A stretch of DNA of 64,000 bases from Arthrobacter sp. StoSoilB22 (GTDB lineage: Bacteria > Actinomycetota > Actinomycetes > Actinomycetales > Micrococcaceae). The notes beneath the pieces are model-generated. The model ran no database searches. It had not been told where the DNA came from and saw only the letters and a program-made list of their open reading frames with translations. Where the stretch lies: NCBI RefSeq assembly GCF_019977315.1, contig NZ_AP024652.1:4030001-4094000 (forward strand), written 5' to 3'. This document shows, piece by piece, positions 25,760 to 34,193 of the stretch (positions are counted from its first letter, which is position 1; each line of letters begins with the position of its first letter). The position numbers and the translations under genes were made by a program.

Positions 25760-26749
25760 CTACGCGGCCACTAGCCCCGCGACCTCAGCCACAAGTTCCA
25801 CCGACCGCAGGCGCTCTTCGGTGCCGATGCTCTGGTGGGCCACGATCAGTTCATCAGCATCAGCGAATGCCGCAAACTCGTCGAGGTAGTCACGCACCAC
25901 ATCTTTGGTTCCCACAGCGGAGAACTTCATCATTTGGGCAATGTGCTGGCCTTGCGGGGAATCAAGCACCATGTCTGCTTCGTCGTCGGTGAACTCGCGG
26001 CCGCCACCGAAGAACAGTGAGACGCGGGCGCGCTTCACAGCGAGGTGGATGGCCTGTGCCTCGGCGTTGGAGTCCGCGGCAGTAACGTTCACGCCGGCGA
26101 TCACGTACGGCTCGGACAACTGATCCGAGGGCTTGAATTCGCGGCGGTAAACGGCAACAGCGTCCTGAAGCGCGGCGGGGGCAAAGTGTGAAGCGAACGC
26201 GTACGGAAGACCCAACTGGGCTGCCAGCTGGGCGCCGAACAGCGAGGATCCCAGGATGTACAGCGGCACGTTGGTGCCCTTGCCCGGCGTCGCTTCAACA
26301 CCTTGAATGCGGGTGGGACCGGTGAGGTAGCCCTGCAGTTCCAACACGTCCTGCGGGAAGCGGTCCGAGGAAGTATGGTCCCTACGCAACGCGCGCATGG
26401 TGTTCTGGTCGCTGCCGGGGGCACGGCCCAGTCCGAGGTCGATTCGCCCCGGGTGCAGTGTTTCCAGCGTGCCGAACTGCTCAGCGATGGTCAGCGGCGA
26501 GTGGTTGGGCAGCATCACACCACCGGCCCCGAGGCGGATGGTGTTGGTGTGGGCGGCGACGTGAGCGATCAGCACGCTGGTAGCGGAGGAGGCAATCGCA
26601 GACATGTTGTGGTGCTCGGCGTACCAAACACGGCGGTACCCAACCTCTTCGGCTTTCTGCGCCATGGCAACACTGCCCGCCAAGCTCTCCGCCACCGTCT
26701 GGCCCTTCCCGATGGTTGCCAGGTCGAGGATGGAAAGAGGAACAGTCAC
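25760..26749 (-). CDS. LLM-class flavin-dependent oxidoreductase (MsnO8-like)
   Basis: A 329-residue luciferase-like TIM-barrel protein. It begins PLSILDLATIGKGQTVAESL and contains VWYAEHHNMSAIASSA and LGLGRAPGSDQNTM, which mark the single-gene LLM subgroup. The GTG at 26749 is chosen because the family domain starts there and GAAAGG lies upstream; the longer frame adds a proline/histidine-rich stretch unlike the family. Such proteins use FMN or F420; FMN is likelier for this subgroup. It is divergent from the orphan solute-binding lipoprotein. Confidence 0.85.
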   Translation of the reverse strand: MTVPLSILDLATIGKGQTVAESLAGSVAMAQKAEEVGYRRVWYAEHHNMSAIASSATSVLIAHVAAHTNTIRLGAGGVMLPNHSPLTIAEQFGTLETLHPGRIDLGLGRAPGSDQNTMRALRRDHTSSDRFPQDVLELQGYLTGPTRIQGVEATPGKGTNVPLYILGSSLFGAQLAAQLGLPYAFASHFAPAALQDAVAVYRREFKPSDQLSEPYVIAGVNVTAADSNAEAQAIHLAVKRARVSLFFGGGREFTDDEADMVLDSPQGQHIAQMMKFSAVGTKDVVRDYLDEFAAFADADELIVAHQSIGTEERLRSVELVAEVAGLVAA

Positions 26750-26919
26750 AGGAAAGCCTTTCGGTACGTTGTGGTGCCCGCACGGTTGATTGCCCGGCAC
26801 TCTATGGACAACGACGACGGCCCCCGGCTTATTTCTGTGAGTTGCGTCGCGCGGTGTCCTGGCCCGTGTTTTGTGACCCATTTCGACGCCCGATTAACTG
26901 CCGTGAACCCCTGTATCCC

Positions 26920-26935
26920 AGCGTTTCAGAACGCT
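26920..26935. promoter_or_regulatory. 16-bp palindrome in the divergent region before the solute-binding protein gene
   Basis: AGCGTTtcagAACGCT is a perfect 6-bp inverted repeat with a 4-base centre, located between the divergent oxidoreductase and lipoprotein genes. It could be an operator; the protein that binds it is unknown. Confidence 0.35.
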
Positions 26936-27029
26936 TTGACCCGCTCCCGGAAGCTGCCGGATAGTTGCAGCCACAAGTACGCATCAGACCTCCCTGTCGT
27001 GATGATCAGGGAAACCCAAGGAGAAACAC

Positions 27030-28022
27030 ATGGCACGCTTTGCTCTCAAGACCGGGGCCACCGCGGCGCTGGCCGCTACGGCGATACTGGGGCTGGCTGC
27101 CTGCTCCGATCCTGGGGCGACCGCCGCTACGGGTCCGAGCGCCCCGGCGTCGAACGTTTCTTCCAACTCCTCCACCAAAGAGTTCAACCTGACCCCGCAG
27201 CAGGACCGCATCAAGGTGACTGTGGACTCCGCCGCGGCCGCCTTGGTTCCTGACGCCATCAAGGCCGATGGCAAGCTAACCGTGGTGACCACGGGCGGCA
27301 CTCCCCCGTTGAGCACCTTCGCCACGGACAACAAGACCCTCATCGGCAGCGAAGTGGACATTGCCTATGCAGTGGGCGAGAGCCTGGGCCTGCAGGTTGA
27401 GGTGCTGCCGGTAGCTTGGGCGGACTGGCCGCTGGGTGTCGAGTCCGGCAAGTACGAGGCAGTCCTCTCCAACGTCACCGTTACCGAGGCGCGCAAGGAG
27501 AAGTTCGACTTCGCCACGTACCGCAACGACCTCCTGGGCTTCTACGCCAAGACCGACTCGGACATCTCCACCATCAAGGAAGCCAAGGACGTGGCCGGCA
27601 AGCGCATCATCGTTGGCTCGGGCACCAACCAGGAAGCAATCCTGGTGCGCTGGGACGAGGAGAACAAGAAGAACGGCTTGAAGCCGGTTGAGTTCCAGTA
27701 TTACGACGACGACTCCGCCTCCCAGCTCGCCCTTCAGTCGGGCCGTGCGGACCTGACGTTCGGACCCAATGCATCCGCGGCCTACAAAGCTGCGAAGGAT
27801 GGCAAGACCAAGGAAGTGGGCACGTTGGAAGGCGGCTGGCCGCTGAAGGCTGAAATTGCTTTCACCACCCAGAAAGGCAACGGCCTTGCGGTGGCTGCTC
27901 AGGCTGCACTGAACACCCTCATCAAGGACGGAAGCTACGCGAAGATCCTGGACCGTTGGGGCCTCTCATCCGAGGCGATTCCTGCGTCCGAGCTGAACCC
28001 GGCAGGCCTGCCCAAGAAGTAG
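27030..28022 (+). CDS. orphan amino-acid-type ABC substrate-binding lipoprotein
   Basis: A 330-residue family 3 solute-binding protein. It has a lipoprotein signal with lipobox LAAC at 22-25 (lipidated Cys25), then a Ser/Ala-rich linker and two binding lobes (DGKLTVVTTGGTPPLS, ALQSGRADLTFGPN). AAGGAG lies upstream of the ATG. No permease or ATPase gene is adjacent, and a terminator follows. Its sequence closely parallels the binding protein at 36164-37156 (same length, CSDPGA after the lipobox, similar DGSYxKxLxRWGLS end). It therefore probably feeds the ABC importer encoded at 37166-39039 with a second substrate. Confidence 0.9.
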   Translation: MARFALKTGATAALAATAILGLAACSDPGATAATGPSAPASNVSSNSSTKEFNLTPQQDRIKVTVDSAAAALVPDAIKADGKLTVVTTGGTPPLSTFATDNKTLIGSEVDIAYAVGESLGLQVEVLPVAWADWPLGVESGKYEAVLSNVTVTEARKEKFDFATYRNDLLGFYAKTDSDISTIKEAKDVAGKRIIVGSGTNQEAILVRWDEENKKNGLKPVEFQYYDDDSASQLALQSGRADLTFGPNASAAYKAAKDGKTKEVGTLEGGWPLKAEIAFTTQKGNGLAVAAQAALNTLIKDGSYAKILDRWGLSSEAIPASELNPAGLPKK

Positions 28023-28054
28023 GAACCGCTATGGCAGGGCCACCTGCCGACGAC

Positions 28055-28090
28055 GAATCCCCGCCGGACATCAACCGGCGGGGATTCTTT
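28055..28090 (+). terminator. rho-independent terminator of the orphan binding-protein gene
   Basis: A perfect 13-bp G+C-rich stem GAATCCCCGCCGG/CCGGCGGGGATTC (28055-28067 with 28075-28087), a 7-base loop, and TTTG after it. Confidence 0.88.
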
Positions 28091-28119
28091 GTGTGCTGCT
28101 GTTACTCAGTTGGGTGCGG

Positions 28120-29049
28120 TTAGAAGTGGGCGGGATCGGTGTTGGCTCCGCAGAGGATCACTGCAACGGTTTCGCCCGCCCGTGGAGCGTAGGCGCCTGA
28201 GAGCAACGCCGCGTAGGCCGCTGCTGCACCGTGCTCCACCACAATCCTGTAATTTTCCCAGAGAGCCCTGCGGGCGGTCACAATGTCTTCATCGCTGACG
28301 AGGACGCTCCGGACACCGGTACGCCGGGCCACTCCAAAGCCGATTTCGCCAATCCGCCGGGCGCCAAGGGAGTCCGCAGCGATTCCGGACACGGCCACAT
28401 CCACCGGCTCACCTTGGGCCAACGCGGTGTGCAGCGTGGGGACTGTCTCGGGTTCGACGCCCACCACCTGCGCCCTGCCCTCGGCGGCCGCAGCAATGCC
28501 ACCCATTAACCCGCCGCCGCCTACAGCAACAAGAATGGTGTCGACGTCGGGCAGTTCATCCAGGAGCTCAAGCCCAACACCACCGGCACCGGCTACGATC
28601 TCGGGCTGATCATAAGCGTGGCAGTAGACCGCGCCCTTTTCCTCCGCGTAACGGATCGCAGCGGCATAAGCGTCCGCATACTCCGCGCCGCCCTGGACCA
28701 CAGTGGCACCAATCGCGTAGAGCTTGTGCACTTTGTTTGCCGGAGCAGACTCCGGGACGAATACAGTCGCCGGGACCCCCATCCTGGCCGCGGCGTAGGC
28801 ATTGGCCAAGCCGGCATTGCCACCGGACGCCACCACGATGCCCACCTCCGGGTTTAGCTCGCCGCTTTCCTGCGCCGTGAGGAGCCTGTTGAAGGCGCCG
28901 CGTGCCTTGAAGGATCCAGTGTGCTGCATGTACTCGCATTTGAACCACAGCTGATAGGCCTCTTGGTCGCCGCTCTCAGCCAGCGGAGTATGACGAACCC
29001 AACCTGCCGTCCTTGAGTACGCTGCTTCTACCTCTTCACGTGTGACCAT
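28120..29049 (-). CDS. threonine/serine dehydratase-like PLP enzyme
   Basis: Fold-type II PLP enzyme of 309 residues. The PLP lysine is Lys48 in TGSFKARGAFN, the cofactor-binding loop is SGGNAGLANA, and the glycine loop is VGGGGLMGG. It lacks a regulatory ACT domain, so it is a short catabolic-type threonine or serine ammonia-lyase, or a racemase-like relative. The ATG at 29049 matches the family start; longer in-frame starts (29076, 29124) are possible. It is divergent from the toxin-like gene and convergent with the terminator of the binding-protein gene. Confidence 0.87.
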   Translation of the reverse strand: MVTREEVEAAYSRTAGWVRHTPLAESGDQEAYQLWFKCEYMQHTGSFKARGAFNRLLTAQESGELNPEVGIVVASGGNAGLANAYAAARMGVPATVFVPESAPANKVHKLYAIGATVVQGGAEYADAYAAAIRYAEEKGAVYCHAYDQPEIVAGAGGVGLELLDELPDVDTILVAVGGGGLMGGIAAAAEGRAQVVGVEPETVPTLHTALAQGEPVDVAVSGIAADSLGARRIGEIGFGVARRTGVRSVLVSDEDIVTARRALWENYRIVVEHGAAAAYAALLSGAYAPRAGETVAVILCGANTDPAHF

Positions 29050-29127
29050 CCTGGCTGCACCTTTCGTCCATGTCATCCTATGGTTCGCGTGGGCGCGCGA
29101 CGTCCTGCCGGTTCCAGCATCCACTTG

Positions 29128-29165
29128 TATTGTCTTGCAATATTAACCATTATTGTGTGACAATA
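29128..29165. promoter_or_regulatory. paired operators of the toxin-antitoxin-like operon
   Basis: TATTG-N5-CAATA occurs twice, at 29128-29142 and 29151-29165, with centres 23 bp apart. TTGCAA (29135-29140) and GACAAT (29159-29164), 18 bp apart, could be the -35 and -10, so both sites would cover the promoter. Two phased symmetrical sites are what a ribbon-helix-helix antitoxin would bind. Confidence 0.6.
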
Positions 29166-29169
29166 ATCC

Positions 29170-29448
29170 ATGGGGATTAGATGGGCTAGCAGCTCAGGTA
29201 AACATGGCGTAACGCGGGAAGATGCCCTGAACGCAATCCTCAATTACACCTACCGCATCCAACAATTTGATGAGCCTCGCGTGGACACAACCACCAGGCC
29301 TGATCTTTTTATCGGACCCAGTAGGGACAACCGGATGACCTTAGAGGTGATGGCGTCTATTACACCGCCAGACGACATCTTTGTCTTTCACGTCATGGAA
29401 GCCAGACGTAAGATTCTTGATATTGCAGAAAGGGGCAGTGCGCTATGA
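29170..29448 (+). CDS. small toxin-like protein (BrnT-like pattern)
   Basis: A 92-residue protein of unproven function. The KHGVTREDALNAI motif near the N-terminus and the C-terminal VFHVMEARRKILD strand resemble the order of BrnT-type RNase toxins (a KHGV/I segment first, an ARR near the end), but identity to a known family is weak. The gene order toxin first, ribbon-helix-helix protein second, with a four-base overlap, is that of BrnT/BrnA. No Shine-Dalgarno is visible before the ATG; a leaderless start is possible. Called as a toxin mainly from context. Confidence 0.6.
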   Translation: MGIRWASSSGKHGVTREDALNAILNYTYRIQQFDEPRVDTTTRPDLFIGPSRDNRMTLEVMASITPPDDIFVFHVMEARRKILDIAERGSAL

Positions 29449-29783
29449 GTGACGCTGGAATGGAAGCAAAAGAGGAGGACCGCTACGCGGGTCTCGCCGA
29501 CTGGGCTGAGATAGCGGACATCGGACCTGATGCTCACATCACGAAGGCTAGCGGTCCCGAAGCTGGACGATCGATTCTTGAGGCTGCGCTGGGTTCAGCG
29601 GAAGCTGTACGACGCGCCGTTGGAAAGCCGTCATTGAGTGCCCGGGGCACCTCGCCGTCTCGTTCCCTCCGGCTTCCGGAGGAAATGGACGCACAACTGG
29701 TGGCCCGCGCCGCTGCTGAGCAGAGAAAGCCCTCAGCCATCATGCGTGATGCATTGGCCGAGTACCTGGCCAAGGCGTCCTGA
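29445..29783 (+). CDS. ribbon-helix-helix (CopG-like) antitoxin
   Basis: A 112-residue protein whose C-terminus (about 70-112: SRSLRLPEEMDAQLVARAAAEQRKP..., read with a following helix AIMRDALAEYLAK) fits the beta-helix-helix fold of CopG/Arc-type DNA-binding antitoxins. The acidic N-terminal ~65 residues would bind the basic toxin. The ATG overlaps the stop of the toxin-like gene. Autoregulation through the paired TATTG-N5-CAATA sites upstream is likely. Confidence 0.7.
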   Translation: MSDAGMEAKEEDRYAGLADWAEIADIGPDAHITKASGPEAGRSILEAALGSAEAVRRAVGKPSLSARGTSPSRSLRLPEEMDAQLVARAAAEQRKPSAIMRDALAEYLAKAS

Positions 29784-29819
29784 ACAAAACGATATGGGGG
29801 TGGACATAGGCTTGAACCC

Positions 29820-30263
29820 ATGTCCGTTGACTTCGTCCTCCGCCCCACCGTTGCCACCGACGCTTCCTGGATTGCCGAACTGCGCGCCGTGGTGATGCGC
29901 CCGGATCTCGAACGGCTGCAGCGCTTTGATCCAGTGAGGGTCCGCGAGCGCTTTCTGAAAGGCTTCCAGCCCGAGCACACGTACATCATCCATTCGGACG
30001 GCGTTGACGCGGGCGTGATCGCTATCCGCCCCGAGTCGGACAGCCGGTGGATTGAACATTTCTATGTGGCTCCGGCGCATCAGGGCAAAGGGCTGGGCGG
30101 TGCCGTGCTTCGCCACGTGATGTCGGCAACGGTGGACGAGCGCCCGTTTCGTCTGGACGTGTTGCAGGGAAGCCCGGCCCGTCGCCTGTATGAACGCCAC
30201 GGCTTCGTGCTGGAATCCGAGGACCCCGTTGATGTCTTCATGGTGGCGCCCGCCAAGCCGTGA
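29820..30263 (+). CDS. GNAT-family N-acetyltransferase
   Basis: A 147-residue acetyltransferase with the acetyl-CoA pyrophosphate loop APAHQGKGLGGAVL and the C-terminal ARRLYERHGF helix-strand of the fold. The substrate is unknown. TAGGCT (29807-29812) lies seven bases before the ATG and there is no ribosome binding site, so the mRNA is probably leaderless. It starts 36 bases after the antitoxin gene but appears to have its own promoter. Confidence 0.85.
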   Translation: MSVDFVLRPTVATDASWIAELRAVVMRPDLERLQRFDPVRVRERFLKGFQPEHTYIIHSDGVDAGVIAIRPESDSRWIEHFYVAPAHQGKGLGGAVLRHVMSATVDERPFRLDVLQGSPARRLYERHGFVLESEDPVDVFMVAPAKP

Positions 30264-30271
30264 CCGCCACC

Positions 30272-30320
30272 CCTAACCACCAACCCCCTAACCACCACCC
30301 CCTAACCACCACCCCCTGAC
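30272..30320. repeat. short tandem repeat after the GNAT gene
   Basis: Units beginning CCTAACCACCA/C start at 30272, 30287 and 30301, with a degenerate fourth at 30315, spaced 14-15 bp. The strand is extremely pyrimidine/A biased (no G until 30318). Confidence 0.8.
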
Positions 30321-30391
30321 TCGGTGGTCGGAAGTGCGGTACCCTCAGCACACACCACGCGGCTACCACGCGATACTTTCCGGGGGGAAAC

Positions 30392-31597
30392 ATGGGGATC
30401 TTTAAGGCGCGCCTATTCAAGAGCGCCGCCACCACCGCACTCGCAATGGGACTACTGGGCTCAGGGCTAGTCGCCGCCGGTCCGGCCACTGCGGCATCAC
30501 AGCCTACGCCGTTCATCGACGGCGTCCCTTATGTGGGCTCCGAGATGAGGCGGCAGTACAACTACGACTACTGGGGCTGCCGGAACCCGGATGGCTCCGG
30601 GGATGCCATCACCTTGGAGTGGTTAAGGGACGGCGAACCACTCCCGGCGGAGCGTCAGGGTGAAACTCTGCGTGTTCTCCCTGAAGACCAGGGCAGCCGC
30701 ATCTCCTTGAGGGTCTACCCGCTCACTCCTGGTGAACAAGGCTGCCCCACTGGAACGCAAGTCAGCGCCGAGACCACACCCATCAAGGCTTCCAGCCGAG
30801 CCATGGGCTGGACTGGGCGCGGCAATTTTGAACCTCTTGCCCGCACCCATGACGGCAGGCTGGTCCTGTATCCGCGCACGTACACCTATTACAAAGGCAT
30901 GTGCGAGGGCCCTTGCCCGGCCTACTTCGGCTCTTGGGATGAACCCCGGCAGGTGGGTGCCGGCTGGAACATGTTCAACATCGTCTTCTCCCCCGGAGAT
31001 TTTGACGGCGACGGGTTCAACGACCTCCTGGCGCGGAACGCGTCAGGTCAGTTGTTCCTGTATCCCGGCGACGGCAACGGCGGCTGGCTCCCCACCCGTC
31101 AGGTTGGTGCAGGGTGGAACATTTTCGACTCGATCGTGGGTCCCGGGGATTTCACGGGCGATGGCACCAACGACGTCCTGGCCAGAAACGCTGCCGGAGA
31201 GCTGTTCCTCTACCCCGGCGACGGCAACGGCGGATGGCTCGCCCCGTCCAAGGTGGGCTGGGGTTGGCAGGTCATGAACAAGATCATCCCCGGGGGCGAC
31301 ATGAACGGTGACGGCACCGTGGAGGTCTTCGGCCGGGACATCAACGGCGGCCTCCAGCTCTACTCAGCCAACGGCCAGGGCGGCTGGGGCGCCCAGGCCT
31401 TCATGGGTGGTGGCTGGAATGAGTTCCTGGATGTGGCGGGCCTTGGCAGTTTCGCTCATCAGAAGTACAACAATCTTGTCGCCATCAACGGCAACGGCGA
31501 CCTCGTCACGTACTCCACCGGCGCCGCCACTACAGGCCTCTACGGCCCTTACGGGCCTATTGGAAACGGATGGAACGTGTTCCGCGAACTCCTTTAG
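30392..31597 (+). CDS. secreted FG-GAP/VCBS-repeat protein
   Basis: A 401-residue exported protein. It has a Sec signal peptide (basic KARLFK, hydrophobic core, cleavage near PATAA at 31-35), an Ig-like region (about 36-135), then four to five beta-propeller blades. Those blades carry Ca-binding loops such as DFDGDGFND, DFTGDGTND and DMNGDGTVE, and repeats of LFLYPGDGNGGWL. Actinobacteria carry many such proteins, often as the non-catalytic part of secreted lysozymes or peptidases; no catalytic domain is present here. GGGGGG precedes the ATG. Probably a cell-surface or secreted binding protein. Confidence 0.87.
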   Translation: MGIFKARLFKSAATTALAMGLLGSGLVAAGPATAASQPTPFIDGVPYVGSEMRRQYNYDYWGCRNPDGSGDAITLEWLRDGEPLPAERQGETLRVLPEDQGSRISLRVYPLTPGEQGCPTGTQVSAETTPIKASSRAMGWTGRGNFEPLARTHDGRLVLYPRTYTYYKGMCEGPCPAYFGSWDEPRQVGAGWNMFNIVFSPGDFDGDGFNDLLARNASGQLFLYPGDGNGGWLPTRQVGAGWNIFDSIVGPGDFTGDGTNDVLARNAAGELFLYPGDGNGGWLAPSKVGWGWQVMNKIIPGGDMNGDGTVEVFGRDINGGLQLYSANGQGGWGAQAFMGGGWNEFLDVAGLGSFAHQKYNNLVAINGNGDLVTYSTGAATTGLYGPYGPIGNGWNVFRELL

Positions 31598-31667
31598 ATT
31601 CTGGGGAGAAACTATAGTGGCTGGCTGCCCACCGTCAGTTGCAAGCTGACTGTCCCGCGCGAAACGT

Positions 31668-31699
31668 CGACGACGGCGGCACTCACGCCGCCGTCGTCG
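31668..31699. terminator. terminator between the FG-GAP gene and the monooxygenase operon
   Basis: A perfect 12-bp stem CGACGACGGCGG/CCGCCGTCGTCG (31668-31679 with 31688-31699) with an 8-base loop between convergent genes. It probably works on both strands. Confidence 0.75.
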
Positions 31700-31772
31700 G
31701 GCGCTGTTGCTCCGGGGCGCGGCTGGAAGCCGAGCCGCCGCAGCACGTTATTCAGCAGGTGTTCAGCCTTCA

Positions 31773-33116
31773 TCAGGCGTGCGCCGGCTCTTCGGACCGC
31801 ACCGGCGTCTCCAGGCCCAGGTTTTCCCGGAGCGTGGTGCCGCGGTATTCCGTGGGGTAGACGCCGCGTTCCTGGAGTTCTGGCACCAAGTGGTTCACGA
31901 TCTCGTCCAAGCCTGTGGGAATGAGCCATGGTGAGATGTTGAAGCCATCCACCGCCCCAACCCGGGCATACTCGGCGAGGTGGTCCGCCACCGTGGTGTA
32001 GGAGCCGGTGAACGTGGCGTCGATGCGTGCCGTCTTGGAGGTGACGAACTGGCGGATGGACAGGCCCTTGTCTTTGGCTTCGGCCCTCCACTGATCCGCA
32101 AGCTGACGGGCCTTGGCGCCGTGGAAGCCGCTGCCGCGCGTCTCAGAGGTTTCCTCCACCACGGGGTCAATCTCGGGCAGTGAACCATCGGGATCGTAGG
32201 AGGAGAGCTCCCGCCCCCAGAACTGTTCCAGGTAGGCGATGGCCTGCTGCGGTCCGATCTGCAGGCTCCGTACCCATGCCTTCTTCTCCTGCGCTTCCTG
32301 ATCGGTGGCACCCAGGATGAATTCACTGGCAGGCATGATCTGCACGGCGTTGGCACCGCGGCCCGCGGCGATGGAACGTGCCACGATGTCCCGGCGGAAC
32401 TCCACGGCGTCATCGAACTTGGGATGGGCGGAGAAGATCACGTCGGCTTGGCGGGCTGCGAAGTCACGCCCGTCCGGGGAATCGCCGGCTTGGAAGAGCA
32501 CGGGGCGGTACTGGGCGCTGCGCGGCAGGCGCGGGGTCACATCAACGGTGTAGTGCTGGCCTTCGTGAAGGACTGGCCGGGCGGGTCCGGTGGGGGTTTC
32601 CCACGAGTCCCAGATCCTCTTGGCGGTCTCCACGAACGCTTCGGCATGCTTGTAGCGGTCGGCGTGGTCCAGATAGCCACCGCGGCGGAAGTTCGCACCG
32701 GTCCAAGCATTGTCCGTGGTGACGATGTTCCACGCGGCCCGGCCCCCGGAGATCAGGTCCAAGGACTGCAAGCGGTGTGCCAGGTCAGCGGGGTCGTTGT
32801 ACGTGGTGTTCTGCGTCGCCACAAGGCCGATGTTCTTGGTCACTGCGGCGAGCGCGGCAAGCATGGTCTGAGCGTCAGGCCGGCCCACCACATCGAGGGC
32901 ATGGGGGCGGCCGAGGTGTTCGCGCAGGCGCAGCCCTTCGCCCAGGAAGAAGGCGGCAAACTTACCGCGCTCGGCAGTTTGGGCGATGTGGCGGAAGGAT
33001 TCGAAGTCCGTCTGCGAACCCGCTTGGGGCGCCTTCCAGATGGTCCCGGAGTTGACGCCTTGGAAGAAGATCCCGAACTGGATCTGCCCGCTTGGCTGGA
33101 AAATGTCGCGTGTCAT
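31773..33116 (-). CDS. NtaA/SnaA/DszA-family FMN-dependent monooxygenase
   Basis: A 447-residue luciferase-like monooxygenase of the NtaA/SnaA/DszA subgroup, by length and by FGIFFQGVNSGTIW, SLDLISGGRAAWNIVTTDN and VLFQAGDSPDGRDFAARQADVIF. Characterised members take reduced FMN from a separate reductase and cleave C-N or C-S bonds, for example in nitrilotriacetate, dibenzothiophene sulfone or succino-cysteine. Last gene of the seven-gene operon starting at 39039. No flavin reductase is encoded in the operon. The ATG has AGGGGA upstream and lies nine bases after the previous stop. Confidence 0.92.
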   Translation of the reverse strand: MTRDIFQPSGQIQFGIFFQGVNSGTIWKAPQAGSQTDFESFRHIAQTAERGKFAAFFLGEGLRLREHLGRPHALDVVGRPDAQTMLAALAAVTKNIGLVATQNTTYNDPADLAHRLQSLDLISGGRAAWNIVTTDNAWTGANFRRGGYLDHADRYKHAEAFVETAKRIWDSWETPTGPARPVLHEGQHYTVDVTPRLPRSAQYRPVLFQAGDSPDGRDFAARQADVIFSAHPKFDDAVEFRRDIVARSIAAGRGANAVQIMPASEFILGATDQEAQEKKAWVRSLQIGPQQAIAYLEQFWGRELSSYDPDGSLPEIDPVVEETSETRGSGFHGAKARQLADQWRAEAKDKGLSIRQFVTSKTARIDATFTGSYTTVADHLAEYARVGAVDGFNISPWLIPTGLDEIVNHLVPELQERGVYPTEYRGTTLRENLGLETPVRSEEPAHA

Positions 33117-33125
33117 GGTGTTCCC

Positions 33126-34193
33126 CTACTTTCCGGCGGCAACAGGAGCCGCGGCAGTGGTCGAATAGCGGTTCTCTGCCGGAGCCAGTCCGAGGACGTC
33201 GCGGAAGGTGCCGTCCTGGATCGGTGCCCGCAACAAGCCGCGGCGACGCAGCTCCGGGAGGACCAGCCTGGACAGTTCCTCCAGCTCCACGTCAAGGACG
33301 GCCGGATGGAGCCGAACGCCGTCGGCTTCCTGGAGCAGTGGGGCGAGGAGCTCGGTGAGGACCGCTGCCGTGCCGACAAACCGCGCGATGCCGCTGTCGT
33401 GGGACGTCACGACGCGGGAAGCCGCAGCCTGTCCACGCGAGTCAAGAAGGACGTCGAGCTCGGCAATAATCGCCACCGAAGAACCAAGCCGGGCCCTCGC
33501 GTCGCGGACCTCGGCAGCCAGCAGCTCCGGGGTCGGAGCGGAAACGAGCACGGCGTCCACGGCGTCTACCGGAACCAGGCCCTCGCCCACCAGCGACACC
33601 GCGGCGAGCACCGGCAGCTGCCCTTGGAGGGGCCTTGGAATGATGGATGGTCCCTTCACCGAATAGGCGGTGCCGGCAAAGTCAGCGGGCGTTTCGAAGT
33701 CCGCGTAGTGCAGCTTGTCCACGTCGATGTACCGCCCGGTGGCGACGTCGCGGATCACGGCGTCATCCTCCCAGGAATCCCACAAACGGCGGCTCACCTC
33801 GATGGACGCGGCAGCCTCTTGCGCCAGCGCGTCGCCCTCAACAAACGAACGTCCGACGGCGGCTGCGGCCTCGGGTGACACCGCTGCGGTAGCGATCCAG
33901 CCAGCCCGGCCGCCGGACACGTAGTCCAGGCTGGCCAGTTGCGTAGAAACGTGGAAAGGCTCCGTGTAGACGGTGTCCACCTCAGGGACCACAGCGATGG
34001 TCCGGGTGACCGGCCCGGCAAAGGCGGCGCGCTGCAGGGCGTTGGTCCGTCCGGCTTCCGGCGTGTCCTTGAAGGTTGCCGCATGGAAACCAGCGGACTC
34101 GGCTGCGAGGACGGCGGTGGCGAGGTTCTGGTACCCGGCGCCGTCGAGTTCAATGGCCAGGAACCCGGCCTTGCGTTCTTCGAAGGTACTCAC
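33126..34193 (-). CDS. divergent, shortened NtaA/SnaA-like LLM protein
   Basis: A 355-residue protein, about 90 residues shorter than true NtaA-type enzymes. The middle part keeps subgroup hallmarks (SLDYVSGGRAGWIATA, RLWDSWEDDAVIRDVATGRYIDVDK, GPSIIPRPLQGQLPVL), but the N-terminal flavin-pocket region is much changed and the later half lacks the usual QAGxSxxG segment (LAAVSLVGEG in its place). It may be a non-catalytic partner of the neighbouring monooxygenase, as LuxB is to LuxA, or an enzyme for a related substrate. The GTG start overlaps the DUF1684 stop (GTGA). Confidence 0.8.
   Translation of the reverse strand: MSTFEERKAGFLAIELDGAGYQNLATAVLAAESAGFHAATFKDTPEAGRTNALQRAAFAGPVTRTIAVVPEVDTVYTEPFHVSTQLASLDYVSGGRAGWIATAAVSPEAAAAVGRSFVEGDALAQEAAASIEVSRRLWDSWEDDAVIRDVATGRYIDVDKLHYADFETPADFAGTAYSVKGPSIIPRPLQGQLPVLAAVSLVGEGLVPVDAVDAVLVSAPTPELLAAEVRDARARLGSSVAIIAELDVLLDSRGQAAASRVVTSHDSGIARFVGTAAVLTELLAPLLQEADGVRLHPAVLDVELEELSRLVLPELRRRGLLRAPIQDGTFRDVLGLAPAENRYSTTAAAPVAAGK

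Noticed and set aside
30272..30320. Short repeats that might be a CRISPR remnant
   Set aside because: Units are 14-15 bp without spacers and no cas genes are present; it is a simple tandem repeat.
31612..31772. Possible C-terminal extension or extra gene after the NtaA-type monooxygenase
   Set aside because: The minus-strand frame there is out of phase with the gene and runs through the terminator hairpin.
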